64,000 bases of DNA. Source: Vombatus ursinus (lineage: Eukaryota > Chordata > Mammalia > Diprotodontia > Vombatidae). Shown here one piece after another: positions 33,805-57,195 of the stretch. A model generated the notes under the pieces. That model was not told the DNA's origin, searched no databases, and saw nothing but the letters and a program-made list of their open reading frames with translations. The DNA lies in NCBI RefSeq assembly GCF_900497805.2, contig NW_020954616.1, forward strand, positions 186,001 through 250,000. The letters run 5' to 3'. The position numbers and the translations under genes were made by a program. Every line of letters begins with the position of its first letter. Within the stretch, counting starts at the first letter, position 1.

Positions 33805-36455
33805 CAATTAATTTTTAATCTATCTTTCCATTGCCCTTTATTGAACATAATTTTTATTGCATTATGATCTGAAAAAGATTTATTTAACATTTTTGCTTTT
33901 CTGCATTTGATTGTGAGGTTTTTTGTCCTAATACATAGTCAAGTTTTGGGTAGGTGCCATGTACTGCTGAGTAAATTACTTAGATTGTCACATGTATTGG
34001 CATGCAATAAGTGAAATGGATGAATATTTACAAAAATATAAATTGCTCAGATTAACAGAAGAGGAAATAGAATGCTTAAATAACCCCATTTTACACAGAG
34101 AAATTGAATAAACCATCAATGAATTGCCTAAGAAATAATCCCCAGGTCCAAATGGATTCACAAGCAGCTTCTACCAAATATTGGAAGACCAATTAACCCC
34201 AATGCTATATTTGGAAAAAGAGGCAAATAGGGAGTCCTACCAAATTCCTCATGATCCAAATATGATTTTGACACCTAAACCAGAGGAGCCAAAACAGAGA
34301 AGCAAAACTATAGACCAATTTCCCTGATGAATATTGATGAAAAAATTTTTAAATAAAATACTAGTAAGGCAATTATAGCAATATATTAAAAGAATCATAC
34401 ACTATGTCCATGTGGGATTTATACTAGGAATGCATTTTTGGTTCAATATCAGGATAACTATCAACATAATTTACCATATCAATAACAAAACCTACTAAAA
34501 AGTAATTGAAATAATTACTAATTTTAGCAAAGTTGCAGGATACAAAATAAACCCACAAAATCATCAACATTTCTATATGTTACCAAAAAATCCAGCAGTA
34601 AGAGATAGAGAAATTTCATTTAAAATAACTGTAGACAATATAAAATGCTTGGGAGTCAGCCTGCGAAGACAAACCCAGGAAGTATATGAACTCAATTACA
34701 AAACACTTTTCACACAAATAAAGTCAGATCTAAACAATTGGAAAAATATTAATTGCTCACGGATGGGTCAAGCCACTATAATAAAAATACAGTTCTACCT
34801 GAATTAATATACTTATTCAGTAGCATACCAATCAAACTACCAAAATTATTTTATATAACTAGAAAAAAGAATAACAAAAATCATCTAGAAGAAGAAAAGA
34901 TCAAGAATACCAAGTAAATAAACAGGAAAAGAAAATGTGAAGGAAGGTGGCCTAGCCATGTCAGATCTCAATCTGTATTTTAAAGTGGTAATCATCAGAA
35001 CAATCTGGCAGTACCTAAGAAATAGAGTGGTGGATCAGTGGAAGAGGTTAGGTACACAATACATTGTACTAAATGATCATAGTAGTTTAGTGTTGAATCA
35101 ACCCAAAGATCTAAGCTTTGGGGACAAAAATGCATTATCTAACAACTGCTGGTAAAACTGGAAAATACTATGTCAGAAACTAGGTATAGACCAACATTTC
35201 ACATCATATATCAAGATAAGAGCAAAATGGGTACATGATTCAGACATAAAAGGTGATGCCATAAACAAATTAGGAGAGCATGGAATAGCTTATTTGTCTT
35301 ATCTATGGACAAGGGAAGAATTTAGGACCAAACAAGATATAGAGAGCGCCACAAAATGTAAAATGGAAATTTTAATTATATAAAATTTAAAAGTTTTTGG
35401 AGAAACAAAACCAATGCAAACAAAATTGGAAAGAAAGCAAAAATTTGGGGGAAATTTTACAGCAAGCATCTCTGATAAAGGCCTCATTTCTCAAATATAT
35501 ACAGAATGGAATCAAATTTATAAGAATATAAATAATTCCCCAATTGATAAATGGTCAAATTGATAAATGAACAGTCAGTTTTCAGACAAAGAAATCAAAG
35601 CTATCTATAGTCATATGAAAAATGCTCTAAATCACTATTGATTAGAGAAATACAAATCAAAACAACTCTGGGGTACTACCTTACACCTATCAGATTGGCT
35701 AACAAAACAAAAAGGAAAATGATAAATGTTGGAGAAGATGCAGGAAAATTGGAACACTTATGTATTGCTGGTGGAGATGTGAACTTTCCATGTTTTTCTA
35801 ATATCAACCAGCTCATCATTTCTTATAGCACAGTAGTATTCCATCACTACCACAACTTGTTTAGTCACTTCCCAATTGAAGAGCATCTATCATTTTAGCC
35901 ACTTTGATAGGTGTGACAAGTTGTGGTGGAGTTGTGAACTGATCCAACCATTCTGCAGAGCAATTTGGAACTATGCCCAAAAAGCTATAAAACTGTGCAT
36001 ACTTTTTGACTCAGCAATACTACTACTAAGTCATATCCCAAAGAGATTTTTAAGAATAGAAAAGAACCTATTTGTACAAAAATATTTATAACAGTTCTTT
36101 TTGTCATAGCTAAGAATTGGACACCAAGGGGCTGCCCATCAATTGGGGGAATGGCTGAACAATTTGTGATATATGATTGTAATACAATATTATTATGCTA
36201 TAAAAATGATGAGCAAGATGATTTCAGAAAAACCTGGAAAAAACTTACATTATCTGATATTGAGTGAAGTGAGCAGAACCAGAGGAACTTTGTACACAGT
36301 AGCAGCAATATTATGAGGATGAACAACTGTGAATGGCTTAGCTTTTCTCAGCAATATAATGATCCAAGACAATTTCAAAAGACTCATGATGAAAAATGCT
36401 ATCCACCTCCAGAGAAAGAATTGATGTTGCCTGAATACAGACTAAAACATACTAT

Positions 36456-36457
<2 letters not shown>

Positions 36458-36499
<42 letters not shown>

Positions 36500-36512
36500 T
36501 CNNNNNNNNNNT

Positions 36513-36556
<44 letters not shown>

Positions 36557-36602
36557 TCCTTCTTTCTTTCTTTCTTTTTCTTTCTTTCTTTCTTTCTTTC
36601 TT
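36458..36602. repeat. TTTC microsatellite containing a gap
   Basis: (TTTC)n interrupted by ten N at 36502-36511. The true length is unknown. Confidence 0.95.
36502..36511. other. Assembly gap (10 N)
   Basis: Ten undetermined bases inside the TTTC tract. Confidence 1.
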
Positions 36603-36811
36603 TTTTGTATTTTTTCCCACAAAATGACTAATGTGAAAATGTTTTACATGATTGCACATGTATAACCTACATTACATTGCTTACCACTTCATAGAGAGGC
36701 TCAGAGAGGGAGAGAAGGATAGAATTTTGGACTCAAAACTTTAAAACAACAAGTGTTTAAAGTTGTTTTTATATGTAATTGGGGAAAATAAAATATTCTT
36801 TAAAAAATCTA

Positions 36812-36966
36812 ATTTGGGGGCAATTAGGAGGTGCAGTGGATAGGGCACTGGCCCTGGAGACAGAGGGATCTGAATTCAAATCTGGTCTCAGGCACATAAC
36901 ACTCTTTGGCTGTATGACTCTGGGCAGTCACTTAACTCTAATTGTCTTACCAAAAAGAAAAAAATA
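36812..36966 (+). mobile_element. tRNA-headed CORE-SINE
   Basis: GGAGGTGCAGTGGATAGGGC, TCTGAATTCAAATCTGG and GGGCAGTCACTTAACTC, right after the L1 tail. Confidence 0.8.
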
Positions 36967-37599
36967 TCTAATTTGCTTTGTGAGTTTCTGATGTATCCAC
37001 ATCAGTCTCTTCAGAAAAATTCCCATTTTTACTCCTCAATGGAATTTTTTCAACTTGTGTTTTCTCAATTTCATTCTTCAGAGTTTCCAACCCCACCTAA
37101 GCTGATTTTTCCTGTAGAAATTTTGCCTGTGGACTCCCAACTACCCTTTCTTTGCATCCTTTTAAATACACTTTTCCAAAATTTTCTATGCATTTCAATC
37201 TTTTCTCAGTTTTCCTTTCCTTCTCTGTCACAAACTCTTAGAGCTAATGATCATATCTCTCCAAGGTGACCAGAATTTCAATCCCAGTAAACAGTTTCTC
37301 TCTATTAGTGAGGAGTAACATAGAATAGGCTTTCTACTTGGTGATTTCTCTATCTTTTGAAGGATGATTTTAAGGCAAGGAGAGGTTGTCTTCTCTGCTT
37401 TTGGAAGAAAAAGAGCACCAGCACTAAGTCTGGCATCAATATGGTGAACCACTGGGACAGGACCACTATTCTGGCTAAGGAAGAAAGAACCAACCTATCT
37501 TTGAAATAGATTGAGTCAAAGGTTTTTTGATGATCAGCAGCAGGGTAGGCCCATGAGAGGCAACTGCACTTCCAGCTTGAGCAAAGTATGGCAGTGTAG

Positions 37600-37740
37600 A
37601 AGGGGAAAAAAGGAAAGAAAAGGAAAGGAGAGACAGGAAAGGAGAGGAGAGGAAAGGAAAGGAGGAGAAGAGAAGAGGAGAGAGGAAGAGAAGAGAGGAG
37701 AGAAAAGAAGAGAACTGGAGAGAAGGGTAATTGAAGTATC
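37600..37740. repeat. Purine-rich GGAAA/GAGA tract
   Basis: Low-complexity purine strand of about 140 bases in the intergenic region. Confidence 0.85.
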
Positions 37741-37759
37741 TTTTTTTTAAGCACAGAAG

Positions 37760-38445
37760 AGAAAAGAAGATCAGAAAAAACACAAATAGAATATCTTTGA
37801 AAGTCATATGTTGACTTTATTATATGTAAAAGAAAAGCAAACTATATAATAGAAATCTGTATGCAATGGAAGTTTCATGTAAAATAATTTGTTATATTAC
37901 TACTTGAATATTTAGAATATTACTTCACTGTGAGAAATGATAAATATGGAAAGTATAAGGGAAAATAGAAAGACTGAGGCAAAAGGAATTAAGCAGAAGC
38001 AGAAAAACAAAATACACAATGATTCCAATAGTGAAAATTAAAAGAAAAATTAAAAAGTCAAAACTGAATGCTATAAAATTATAATGATCAAATTTGGTCC
38101 CAAAGAAGAGATATGAAGAGATACCTCTTCCCATTTTTTTGTAGAGCAAGAAGATTAAAGGTGTAGAAAACTGCATATAACATCATACTTTTTGAGGTGT
38201 GGGTAAGTTTTGCTAACATTAGTTTTCTTCTTTTTCATTATAATGGATAGAGTGAGATTGAAGGGAGCAATAAATACATCAGGATAGGTAGGTAATGTGA
38301 AAAGAAACAAAAAATCATCAAAAATTTTATTTCTACAAAATGAAATACGAAAATGCACATCCTCCCTCTTCTTTCCTTGCGGTAGTGAGCGATTAAGGAT
38401 TTGGAATAATGCATAACATGTCAGACTCAATAATGATTATTTAAG
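37760..38445. other. Intergenic, part possibly L1 3' sequence
   Basis: AAAATTATAATGATCAAATTTG at about 38075, GTCCCAAAGAAGAGATATGA and TGCATATAACATC resemble the L1 3' UTR at 62041-62140. Otherwise nothing recognised. Confidence 0.4.
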
Positions 38446-38449
38446 TCAA

Positions 38450-39075
38450 GCCAAACCACCAAGCATTTAATAGGAGCCTACTGTGTGCCAAGCACTGGGG
38501 ATACAAAGAAAAGCAAAAACAGTCCCTGCCCTCAAGAAGCTTACAATCTAATGGAGGAGACAACATGCAAGCAACTATTTACAAACCAGATATATAAAGG
38601 ATAATTTGGAAATTATCTCAGAGGTGTTACATTTTTAAAAAGCATGAGTGATGCCATTTTGCCTTTATCCATCATTTAGCTTAGCTAAGTTAAGTCTCAA
38701 AGGTCACCTGTTTTGGAAAAATCACAAGATTACTTCCTCTCCCCACTGTCACCCAACTTAAGGAATGTCACAAGACTATACCTCTCCCTCTCAGCTCAGT
38801 GTTTCCCAATCCCCTCCACTAATAAGAAACTGGTGTCTTAATAAGGTTTGGGATTCCCTGTGCTACCAAGAGCCTGGGACCCAATTTGTTTTTTGCAATC
38901 ACATGCCTTGCTAAATAAATTGTTTGTCTGGATGAAATTTGGTTTCTTTACTCCATTGTAACAAAGGAAAGGCAATAATTAAGGGGGATGAGGGAAGGAT
39001 TTTTGCAGAAGGTAGAATTTTAGCTCAGACTTGGAGAAAGCAGGGAAGCCAGGAGGCAGAGAAGGTCGTTTAGAA
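38450..39075 (+). repeat. Interspersed repeat, family not identified (copy 4, split by an LTR)
   Basis: 38450-38624 and 38964-39075 are two halves of one copy: TACTGTGTGCCAAGCACTGG and CCTGCCCTCAAGAAGCTTAC, then AATTTTAGCTCAGACTTGG. The interruption is the LTR at 38625. Confidence 0.65.
38625..38963 (+). mobile_element. Probable solo LTR of an endogenous retrovirus
   Basis: A 339-base unit beginning TGTTACA and ending TGTAACA. It has an AATAAA-containing stretch (CTAAATAAATTGTTTG) about 50 bases before its end, as in an LTR R/U5. No internal genes are present. Target duplication is not clear. Fossil copy. Confidence 0.5.
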
Positions 39076-39294
39076 CAGTAGTGTCAAACTCAAATAGAAA
39101 TATATTCCCGCCAACAGTACACTGACTTAGAAAACTACAAATTAACATTATCTGTGTAGTGTCTGTGTCATTAGTTTTGTAAAACATTTTCCAATTACAT
39201 TTTAATCTGGTACTGGAGGCATGGAAAGGTTTTTTTTAGGTGCTTAATAACGTGTTTATTGATTGATTAATTGACTTAGATTCATAGGATCATA

Positions 39295-39797
39295 ACCATT
39301 CACGTGAATGGGAACAACCCTAACTCATTAGAAAACATTGGTAGAATGCAACAGTATAGAAAACAGAATCCAACAGCATGTTGGAATAAGAAACACACTT
39401 GAAATGTAAAGATCCACAGAGAAATAAGATGAGATACTGGACTAGAAAAGCCTGGGGTGAATCTCAAAAAGGGCACAGGTGGTAATCATGATCTCAAGCA
39501 AGCTAGAGGTAGACATAGATATGTTTAAAATAGATTAACAGGGAAATTGTATTATATGTAAAGGCACGCTAGACAATTAAGTAATATTAATAGTTAGCAT
39601 ATATGCACTGAACAGTATCATACCTAAATGCTTAAAGGTAGAGCTAATTGAAGTAGAGGGAGAATAGATAATAAAACAGTAATTGTTGGGGACCTTAATG
39701 TACCATTTCAAACAAACAAAGCTAACCAAAAGATAAGCAAGAAAGATGCTAAAGCTCTGAATAGAATTTTTTTATGTTGCTTCAATTATTTTGCCTT
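39295..39797 (+). mobile_element. L1 ORF2 endonuclease fragment
   Basis: CACGTGAATGGGAACAACCC corresponds to the V-N-G start and GGGGACCTTAATGTACCATT to the G-D-L-N-V-P motif. Decayed. Confidence 0.6.
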
Positions 39798-39804
39798 AAT
39801 CTTT

Positions 39805-40681
39805 TTTTTTTAGTTTTCAACATTTACTTCCACAAGATTTTGAGTTCCAAATTTTCACCCCATCTCACCCCTCCCCCCACCCCAAGATGGCATACATTCT
39901 GAATATCCCTTCCCCTAGTCTGCCCTCCCTTCTATCTCTCCCCACCTTCTCTTATCCCCTCCCCTTCTATTTTCCTGTAAGGCAGGATAGATTTCTGTAT
40001 CCCATTTCCTGTATTTCTTATTTCCCAGTTGCATGTGAAAACATTTTTTTAAACATGTGTTTTTAAAACTTTGGCTTCCAAATTTTCTCCCTTCCTTCCT
40101 CCCCATCCACCCTCATTGAAAAAGGCAAGCAATTCAATGTAGGTTATACATGTGCAGTTACGCAAAACAATTCCATAGTAGTCATGTTGTGAAAAGTTGA
40201 CTCTATTTCCCTTAATCCTATCCCCCCCAATTTATTCTATTCTTTCTTTTGACCTTGTCCCTCTTCAGAAGTGTTTGCTTCTGATTACCCCCTTTCCCAA
40301 TCTGCCCTCCTCTCTATCATTCCCCTGCTCTCTTGTCCCCTTCTCCCCCTATTTTCCTGTAGGGTAAGACAGATTTCCATACCCAATTGAGTGGGTACGT
40401 TATTCCCTCCTTAAGCCAAATCTTATGAGAATAAGATTCACTCATTCCTTCTCACCTTCCCCTGTTTCTCCTCCACTGTAAGAGCCTTTTCTTTTCTGTT
40501 TTTTTTTGTGAGATAATTTACCCTGTTCTACCTCACCCTTTCTCCTTCTCCCAGTATAATCCTCTCTCACCCCATAATTTTATTCTCCAGATCTGACCCC
40601 TTCATCTTCAACTCACCCTGTGCCCTTTATCTATCTATCTATATCTATATCTATATTTATATCTATATCCATATATATGTA

Positions 40682-40712
<31 letters not shown>

Positions 40713-40795
40713 TTTTCCCTCCAACTACCCTAATACTGACAAAGGTCTATGAGTTATAAATATCATCTTTGCATGGAAAGGTTTTGCTAGCCTCA
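39805..40795 (-). mobile_element. HAL1/L1-type 3' portion
   Basis: Minus-strand counterpart of the 3' half of the element at 53501-56026. GTAGGTTATACATGTGCAGT, CCTGTAGGGTAAGACAGATT and ACCCTAATACTGACAAAGGT are shared. Confidence 0.75.
40625..40715. repeat. ATCT/TA microsatellite
   Basis: (ATCT)n then (AT)n inside the HAL1-type 3' portion. The 53501 copy has a related TAGA tract at the same place. Confidence 0.85.
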
Positions 40796-41104
40796 TGCAG
40801 CCTGTGACCAGCAACTGACCCTTACTCATCTGCACTTTTTTATAGGTTGAAGTACTCCTTTCTTTTGGGACTCTCAGTCCTTCTCTGGAGGACTGGTTTC
40901 CCCTTTCAAGCCAGGGTACAATAATGAGGGATGTCTGTCTCAGTACTAGACCAAACAGTCATATGCTTAGTCATTTTTGCTAACTTATTTGCCCAGAGAG
41001 AGTCAGGAAGTTGAAGAAAATAATTTAAGATGAATATTTTACAAATACCACAAGTTCCCTATTTCTACCCCTCGATTTCAGGCTCATTATAGAAAGGATG
41101 TGAT

Positions 41105-41176
41105 CTCATAGAAAAGGAAGAGAAAACGTAAGACACTACCGTCTTTCCTGTTAGTGGATTGAATAAGCACTAGACT
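41105..41176 (+). promoter_or_regulatory. Putative CD48 proximal promoter with ETS/PU.1-like site
   Basis: AAAAGGAAGAG at 41112-41122 has the purine-rich GGAA core of ETS/PU.1 sites common in leukocyte promoters lacking a TATA box. No TATA box is seen before the first ATG. Inference only. Confidence 0.2.
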
Positions 41177-41224
41177 ATGGAAGTTCTCAACCCCATCCTT
41201 GGCTGTGGATCCCAAGGAAACAGC

Positions 41225-52589
<11,365 letters not shown>

Positions 52590-52814
52590 TGTGACTGCTT
52601 TGTTGGACTTCCAAGACAACATTCTACCTTCATATGGTTGCACTGATCAACATTAATTCCTACCCAGAGAAGAAGCAGGAGCAATGATGAAGCAATGATG
52701 AGCAGGGATGAAGAAGGGTAAAAAGAGAGATTAGCCCTGCTCCTCATGTCTACCTATCATTCTCCTCATTAGATGGACATGGCAACTTGCCCCACACCCA
52801 AGATTTGAGGAGAT

Positions 52815-52990
52815 CAAGCATTTATATCATACCTACTATGTGCCAGGCACTGTGCTAAACATTTTATAGATATTATCTCATTTGATCTTCACAACAACCA
52901 TGTGAGATAGGTGCTCTTATTATCTGCATTTTACAGTTAGAGAAACTGAGAAGTTAAATGACTTCTTAAGATCACACAGTAGAGACCTGT
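52815..52990 (-). mobile_element. MIR-like SINE
   Basis: CTACTATGTGCCAGGCACTG, GCATTTTACAGTTAGAGAAA and AAGATCACACAG, in the CD48 3' UTR or flank. Confidence 0.7.
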
Positions 52991-53411
52991 ATTAGTTGCA
53001 TATGGAGCTCTGTGGATCCATTTATGCATTTTTTTGCATTTTCTGTTGCATGGAACAAAGACTATTATGTACCCAACATGAATAGTAAGCTTGAATGCTA
53101 GTATTAGATCCTAAGGCCCATTTATGCACACTTGCAGAAACCTAGGAACAAGTTATACTATTAGATTTCCCAGAGAGAAATTTGGTTGGGTCTAACATGA
53201 AGCAAAGAGTGATTTCTTCAGTATGCTTCAAAGATTGGATCTAGTCCAGAGCTTGGGATGCTAGACTCATAGGCAAGCATAAATATAAAGTCCAGTACTT
53301 GGGTTTCTAAAAATAAACAATAGAAGAATTGAAAGGACCAAACATAACTAAATAGCAGAAAGTGTAGAAAACATTTGAATATAAGCTTAGCCTTCAGAGC
53401 AAAGGAAGAAA

Positions 53412-53500
53412 TAGTTCTGTTGCTATACCTTTTGGTACACATATGTTTATATTGAAAATACTTCATTGTGTATGATGCCTTTTATCAAGATGTAATTTCC
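53412..53500 (-). mobile_element. Older L1 fragment, left of the HAL1-type insertion
   Basis: TTTTATCAAGATGTAATTTCC corresponds to positions 1675-1695 of the L1 at the window start. It continues at 56027 after the insertion. Confidence 0.8.
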
Positions 53501-54073
53501 GGGGGGCGGAGCCAAGATGGCGAAGGGAAAGCAGTGACTGTCTTGAGCTCTCTCCCAAAGCCCTCCAAATACCTAAAAAAATGGCTCTAAACAAATTCTA
53601 AAGCAGCAGAACTCACAAAAAGACAGAGTGAAACAAATTTTCAGCCAAAGACAGTCTGGATAGTTGATCAGAAAGGTATATTGTGCCCGGCTGGGAGAGG
53701 AGCGCAGCGCAGCGTAGGCGCACAGGCCGCAGCGACCCCGGAGCAGGCATCAGAGGACTGAATCGTGGGCAGCTGTGGTGGTTTCCAGACTTCTCAACCC
53801 AGGAATGCCAAAGGCAACGTGGAAGTGCTTGGATCTGGGTCACAGTTCTGAGGGGTGGTCCTGGGGCGAGGAGGAGTGCTGGCATGGTGGAGCTTGTTGT
53901 GGCTGTGGAGAGGAAACACCTCACCCCTTATCATAGCACCTTGGAAGAACTGAAAATTTACAGGTCCCTAGAAGTACCTCTGAAAACAGAAGCTTGGAAC
54001 AGTACACTCTTCACATTGGAAGCAGACTTTTACCTTAACAAAGAATTTAAAACTCAAGTAATTGGCAGAGATC

Positions 54074-55132
54074 ATGAGTAAGGAGCGCAAAAAGAGTCAG
54101 ACTATATTATCTTACTTTGGTGACAAAGAAAATCAAAACATACAACCAAAAGAAGACAACTAAGCCAAAGCTCCCGCATCCAAAGCCTCCAAGAAAAATA
54201 TGAATCAGTCCCAGGCCTTGGAAGAGCTCAAAAGGGATTTTGAGAAGCAAGTAAGAGAAGTAGAGGAAAAACTGAGAGTGATGCAAGAAAATCATGAAAA
54301 ACAAGTCAACAGCTTGCTAAAGGAGACCCAAAAAAATACTGAAGAAAATAACACCTTAAAAAATAGCCTAACCCAAATGGCAAAAGAGGTCCAAAAAGCC
54401 AAGGAGGAGAAGAATGCTCTAAAAGGCAAAATTGGCCAAGTGGAAAAGGAAGTCCAAAAGATTACTGAAGAAAATACTTCCTTAAAAATTAGAATAGAGC
54501 AACTGGAAGCTAGTGACTTTATGAGAAATCAAGACACTGTAAAACAAATCCAAAAGAATGAAAAATTAGAAAACAATGTGAAATATCTCGTTAGAAAAAC
54601 AACTGACCTGGAAAATAGATCCAGGAGAGCGAATTTAAAAATTATTGGACTATCTGAAAGCCATGATCAAAAAAAGAGTCTAGACATCATCTTCCAAGAA
54701 ATTATCAAGGAAAACTGTCCTGATATTTTAGAAGCAGAGGACAAAATAGAAATTTAAAGAATCCGCCAATCTCCTCCTGAAAGAGATCCCCAAAGGAAAA
54801 CTCCTAGGAATATTGTAGCCAAATTCCAGAGTTCCCATGTCAAGGAGAAAATATTACAAGCAGCCAGAAAGAAACAATTCAAGTACTGCGGAAACACAAT
54901 CAGGATAACACAAGATTTAGCTACTTCTACATTAAGGGACCACAGGGCATGGAATATAATATTCTGGAGAGCAAAGGAGATAGGATTACAACCAAGAATC
55001 ACCTACCCAGCAAAACTGAGTATAATCCTGCAGGGGAAAAAATGGTCATTCAGTGTAATAGAGGACTTTCAAACATTCTTGATGAAAAGACCAGAGTTGA
55101 ATAGAAAATTTGATTTTCAAATACGAGACTAG
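54074..55132 (+). CDS. ORF1 of the HAL1-type element, two in-frame stops
   Basis: Starting MSKERKKSQTILSYFGD, the frame runs 353 codons to TAG at 55130. Two in-frame stops lie at 54161 and 54755; no frameshift was seen. Parts: a heptad-rich coiled coil (about codons 43-165, NQSQALEELKRDFEKQVREV and repeated EEN-LK units), an RRM-like centre (RRANLKIIGLSE), and a C-terminal domain (ITQDLATSTLRDHRAWNIIF). This is the L1 ORF1p plan, an RNA-binding trimer in the family. As it stands it would not make the full protein. Confidence 0.85.
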
Positions 55133-55266
55133 AGTGGAACATGACAGGAAAGAGAAAATCATAAGAGACTTATTAAAGTTGAACTGTTTACCTTCCTGCA
55201 TGGAAAGATGATATTTGTAACTCATGAGACCTTTGTCAGTATTAGGGTAGTTGGAGGGGAAAAATT

Positions 55267-55312
55267 ATATTATATATGTATAGATAGATATAGATATAGA
55301 TAGATAGAGGGC
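55267..55312. repeat. TAGA microsatellite
   Basis: TATAGATAGATATAGATAG-type tract within the HAL1-type element. Confidence 0.8.
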
Positions 55313-56026
55313 ACAGGGTGAGTTGAAAATGAAGGGGTCATATCTGGAGAATAAAATTAAGGGGTGAGAGAGGAATATACTAGGAGAAGGAGAAAGGGAG
55401 AGGTAGAATGGGGTAAATTATCCTACAAAAATAAACCAGAAAAGAAAAGGCTCTTATAGTGGAGGGGAAAAGGGGGAAGGTGAGAGGGAATGAGTGAATC
55501 TTATTCTCATAGGATTTGACTTAAGGAGGAAATAACATACACACTCAATTGGGTGTGGAAATCTGTCTTACCCTACAGGAAAATAGGGGGGGGGAAGGAA
55601 CAAGAGAGTAGGGGAATGATAGAGAGGAGGGCAGATTGGGAAAGGGAGTAATCAGAAGCAAATACTTCTGAGGAGCGACAAGGTCAAAAGAAAGAATAGA
55701 ATAAATGGGTGGGTAGGATAGGATTAGGGGAAATAGAGCTGGTTTTTCACAGCATGTCTACTACGGAAGTGTTTTGCATAAGTGCACGTATATAACCTAT
55801 ATTTAGTTGCTTGCCTTATCCATGAGGGTGGGTGGGGAGGGAGGAAGGGAGAAAATTTGGAACCCAAGGTTTTAAAAAGGAAGATCAAGAATCTAGAATC
55901 TAGAACAACAAGTGTCCAATTCAAATGCAAATGAATCTGTATGGGCTGCATATTGACTTAGAATATCACAAATTAACATTGAAAAATAAATAAATAAAAA
56001 TAAAGTCCTTTTATAAGCTCAAAAAA

Positions 56027-56760
56027 AGATGTAATTTCCTTTTTTATCTCTTTTAATTAGAACTATTTTTGCTTTTGTTTTGTCTGAGATCATGATTGCT
56101 ACCCCTGCTTTTTTTTTTACTGCAGCTGAAGCATAGTAGATTCTGCTCCAGCCCTTTACCTTTATTCTGTGTGTGTCTCTGTGCTTCAAATATGTTTCTT
56201 GTAAACAACATATTGTAGGATTCTGTTTCTAACCACTATGCTCTCCACTTCCATTTTATGGGTGAGTTCATCCCATTCACATTCATGGTTATGATTACTG
56301 TGTGTTTCCATCCTATTTCCCCCCTGTTTAACCTTTTTCTCTTTCTCCTTCTCTCCCCCCTCTCTCCTTTTACCCTGTTCCTCTCAGCCAGAGTTTTGTT
56401 TTTGACCACTGCTTACCCTAATCTGCACTCCCTTCCATAAGTTCCTCTACATTCTCTTATCCCTCTCCCCTCACCTTCTGCCCTGTAGGGTAAAATAGAT
56501 CAACTGAATGTGCATGTTATTCATTCTTTGAGCCAATTGTGATGAGAGTAAGTTCAAGTGATGTCCACCCCCCACACACACACAACCTTCCCTCTACTGT
56601 AATAGGTCTTTTGCACTTCTTATGAGATAATTTACCCCATTCTACCTCTCCCTTCCCTCTTCTCCCAGTGAAATCTTCTTTCTCATTCCTTAGTTTTTTT
56701 AGGTATCATTTTAGATATCATTCCATCAAAATCAACTTATACCCATACCTTCTGTTGATT
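56027..56760 (-). mobile_element. Older L1 fragment, right of the HAL1-type insertion
   Basis: Continues the ORF2 endonuclease and inter-ORF spacer of the L1 begun at 53412, with the MGEFIPFT-coding antisense block also found at 31657. Confidence 0.8.
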
Positions 56761-56761
56761 A

Positions 56762-56764
<3 letters not shown>

Positions 56765-56796
<32 letters not shown>
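56765..56796. repeat. CA microsatellite
   Basis: (CA)n at the edge of the older L1. Confidence 0.9.
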
Positions 56797-56797
<1 letters not shown>

Positions 56798-57014
56798 ATG
56801 ATCTTTCTCAGGGATGTGCTAGAAAGCAGCAGTTTCTCCAGTGTCTAGAAATCCAACCCCTTTCATTCATTTCCCTTAATATATGCATATGATTCTTGGG
56901 CAATATCATTCCATTTTAAAGATGTTTTAATGCTTAGTCAAATGCCTATTAGTGAATGATTGAGGCATGTTCTCATCTCAAATTATCAAGGCTAAAATGT
57001 AGTGGAATGGTTTC

Positions 57015-57195
57015 TGATGCTTACACATTATTTCATTTAATCATTACAAGAACAGTATGAAGTAGATACCATTACAGATGAGGATCCTGGATGTGAGTGA
57101 GGTTTGGTGACAAAGTCACACAACTAATAAGTGTCTGAGAGAGGTTTTGAATTCAGCTCTTCCTGATTCTAAGTTGTACACTATAATGCACTACC
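57015..57195 (-). mobile_element. MIR-like SINE
   Basis: ACCATTACAGATGAGG, AAAGTCACACAACTAATAAG and ATAATGCACTACCTTAG. Confidence 0.65.

Larger units (their letters stand above)
33805..36810 (+). mobile_element. L1 copy with inverted 5' segment
   Basis: 33805-34005 is minus-strand ORF2 (post-endonuclease) sequence. From about 34006 the strand flips and reads plus through RT, the C-terminal domain and 3' UTR to GGGGAAAATAAAATATTC at about 36800. Reading ends include MKEGGLAMSDLNLYFKVVII and WWSCELIQPFCRAIWNY. The flip fits twin priming. A TTTC tract with a sequence gap lies in the 3' UTR. Confidence 0.8.
53501..56026 (+). mobile_element. HAL1-type element (L1 derivative with ORF1, no ORF2), full length
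   Basis: Starts GGGGGGCGGAGCCAAGATGG and ends with AATAAA about 15 bases before an A run. It is flanked by a perfect 14-base target duplication, AAGATGTAATTTCC, at 53487-53500 and 56026-56039 (the last A is shared with the tail). It contains a 5' UTR, an ORF1 (54074-55132), a purine-rich stretch like the L1 inter-ORF spacer, and an L1-like 3' UTR. There is no endonuclease or reverse transcriptase. About 2.5 kb; fairly young by its nearly open ORF1. It would depend on L1 proteins supplied elsewhere. Confidence 0.88.

Noticed and set aside
36313-36659. Open frames of Ser-Phe or Lys-Glu repeats
   Set aside because: Translations of the TTTC tract, with undetermined residues from the gap.
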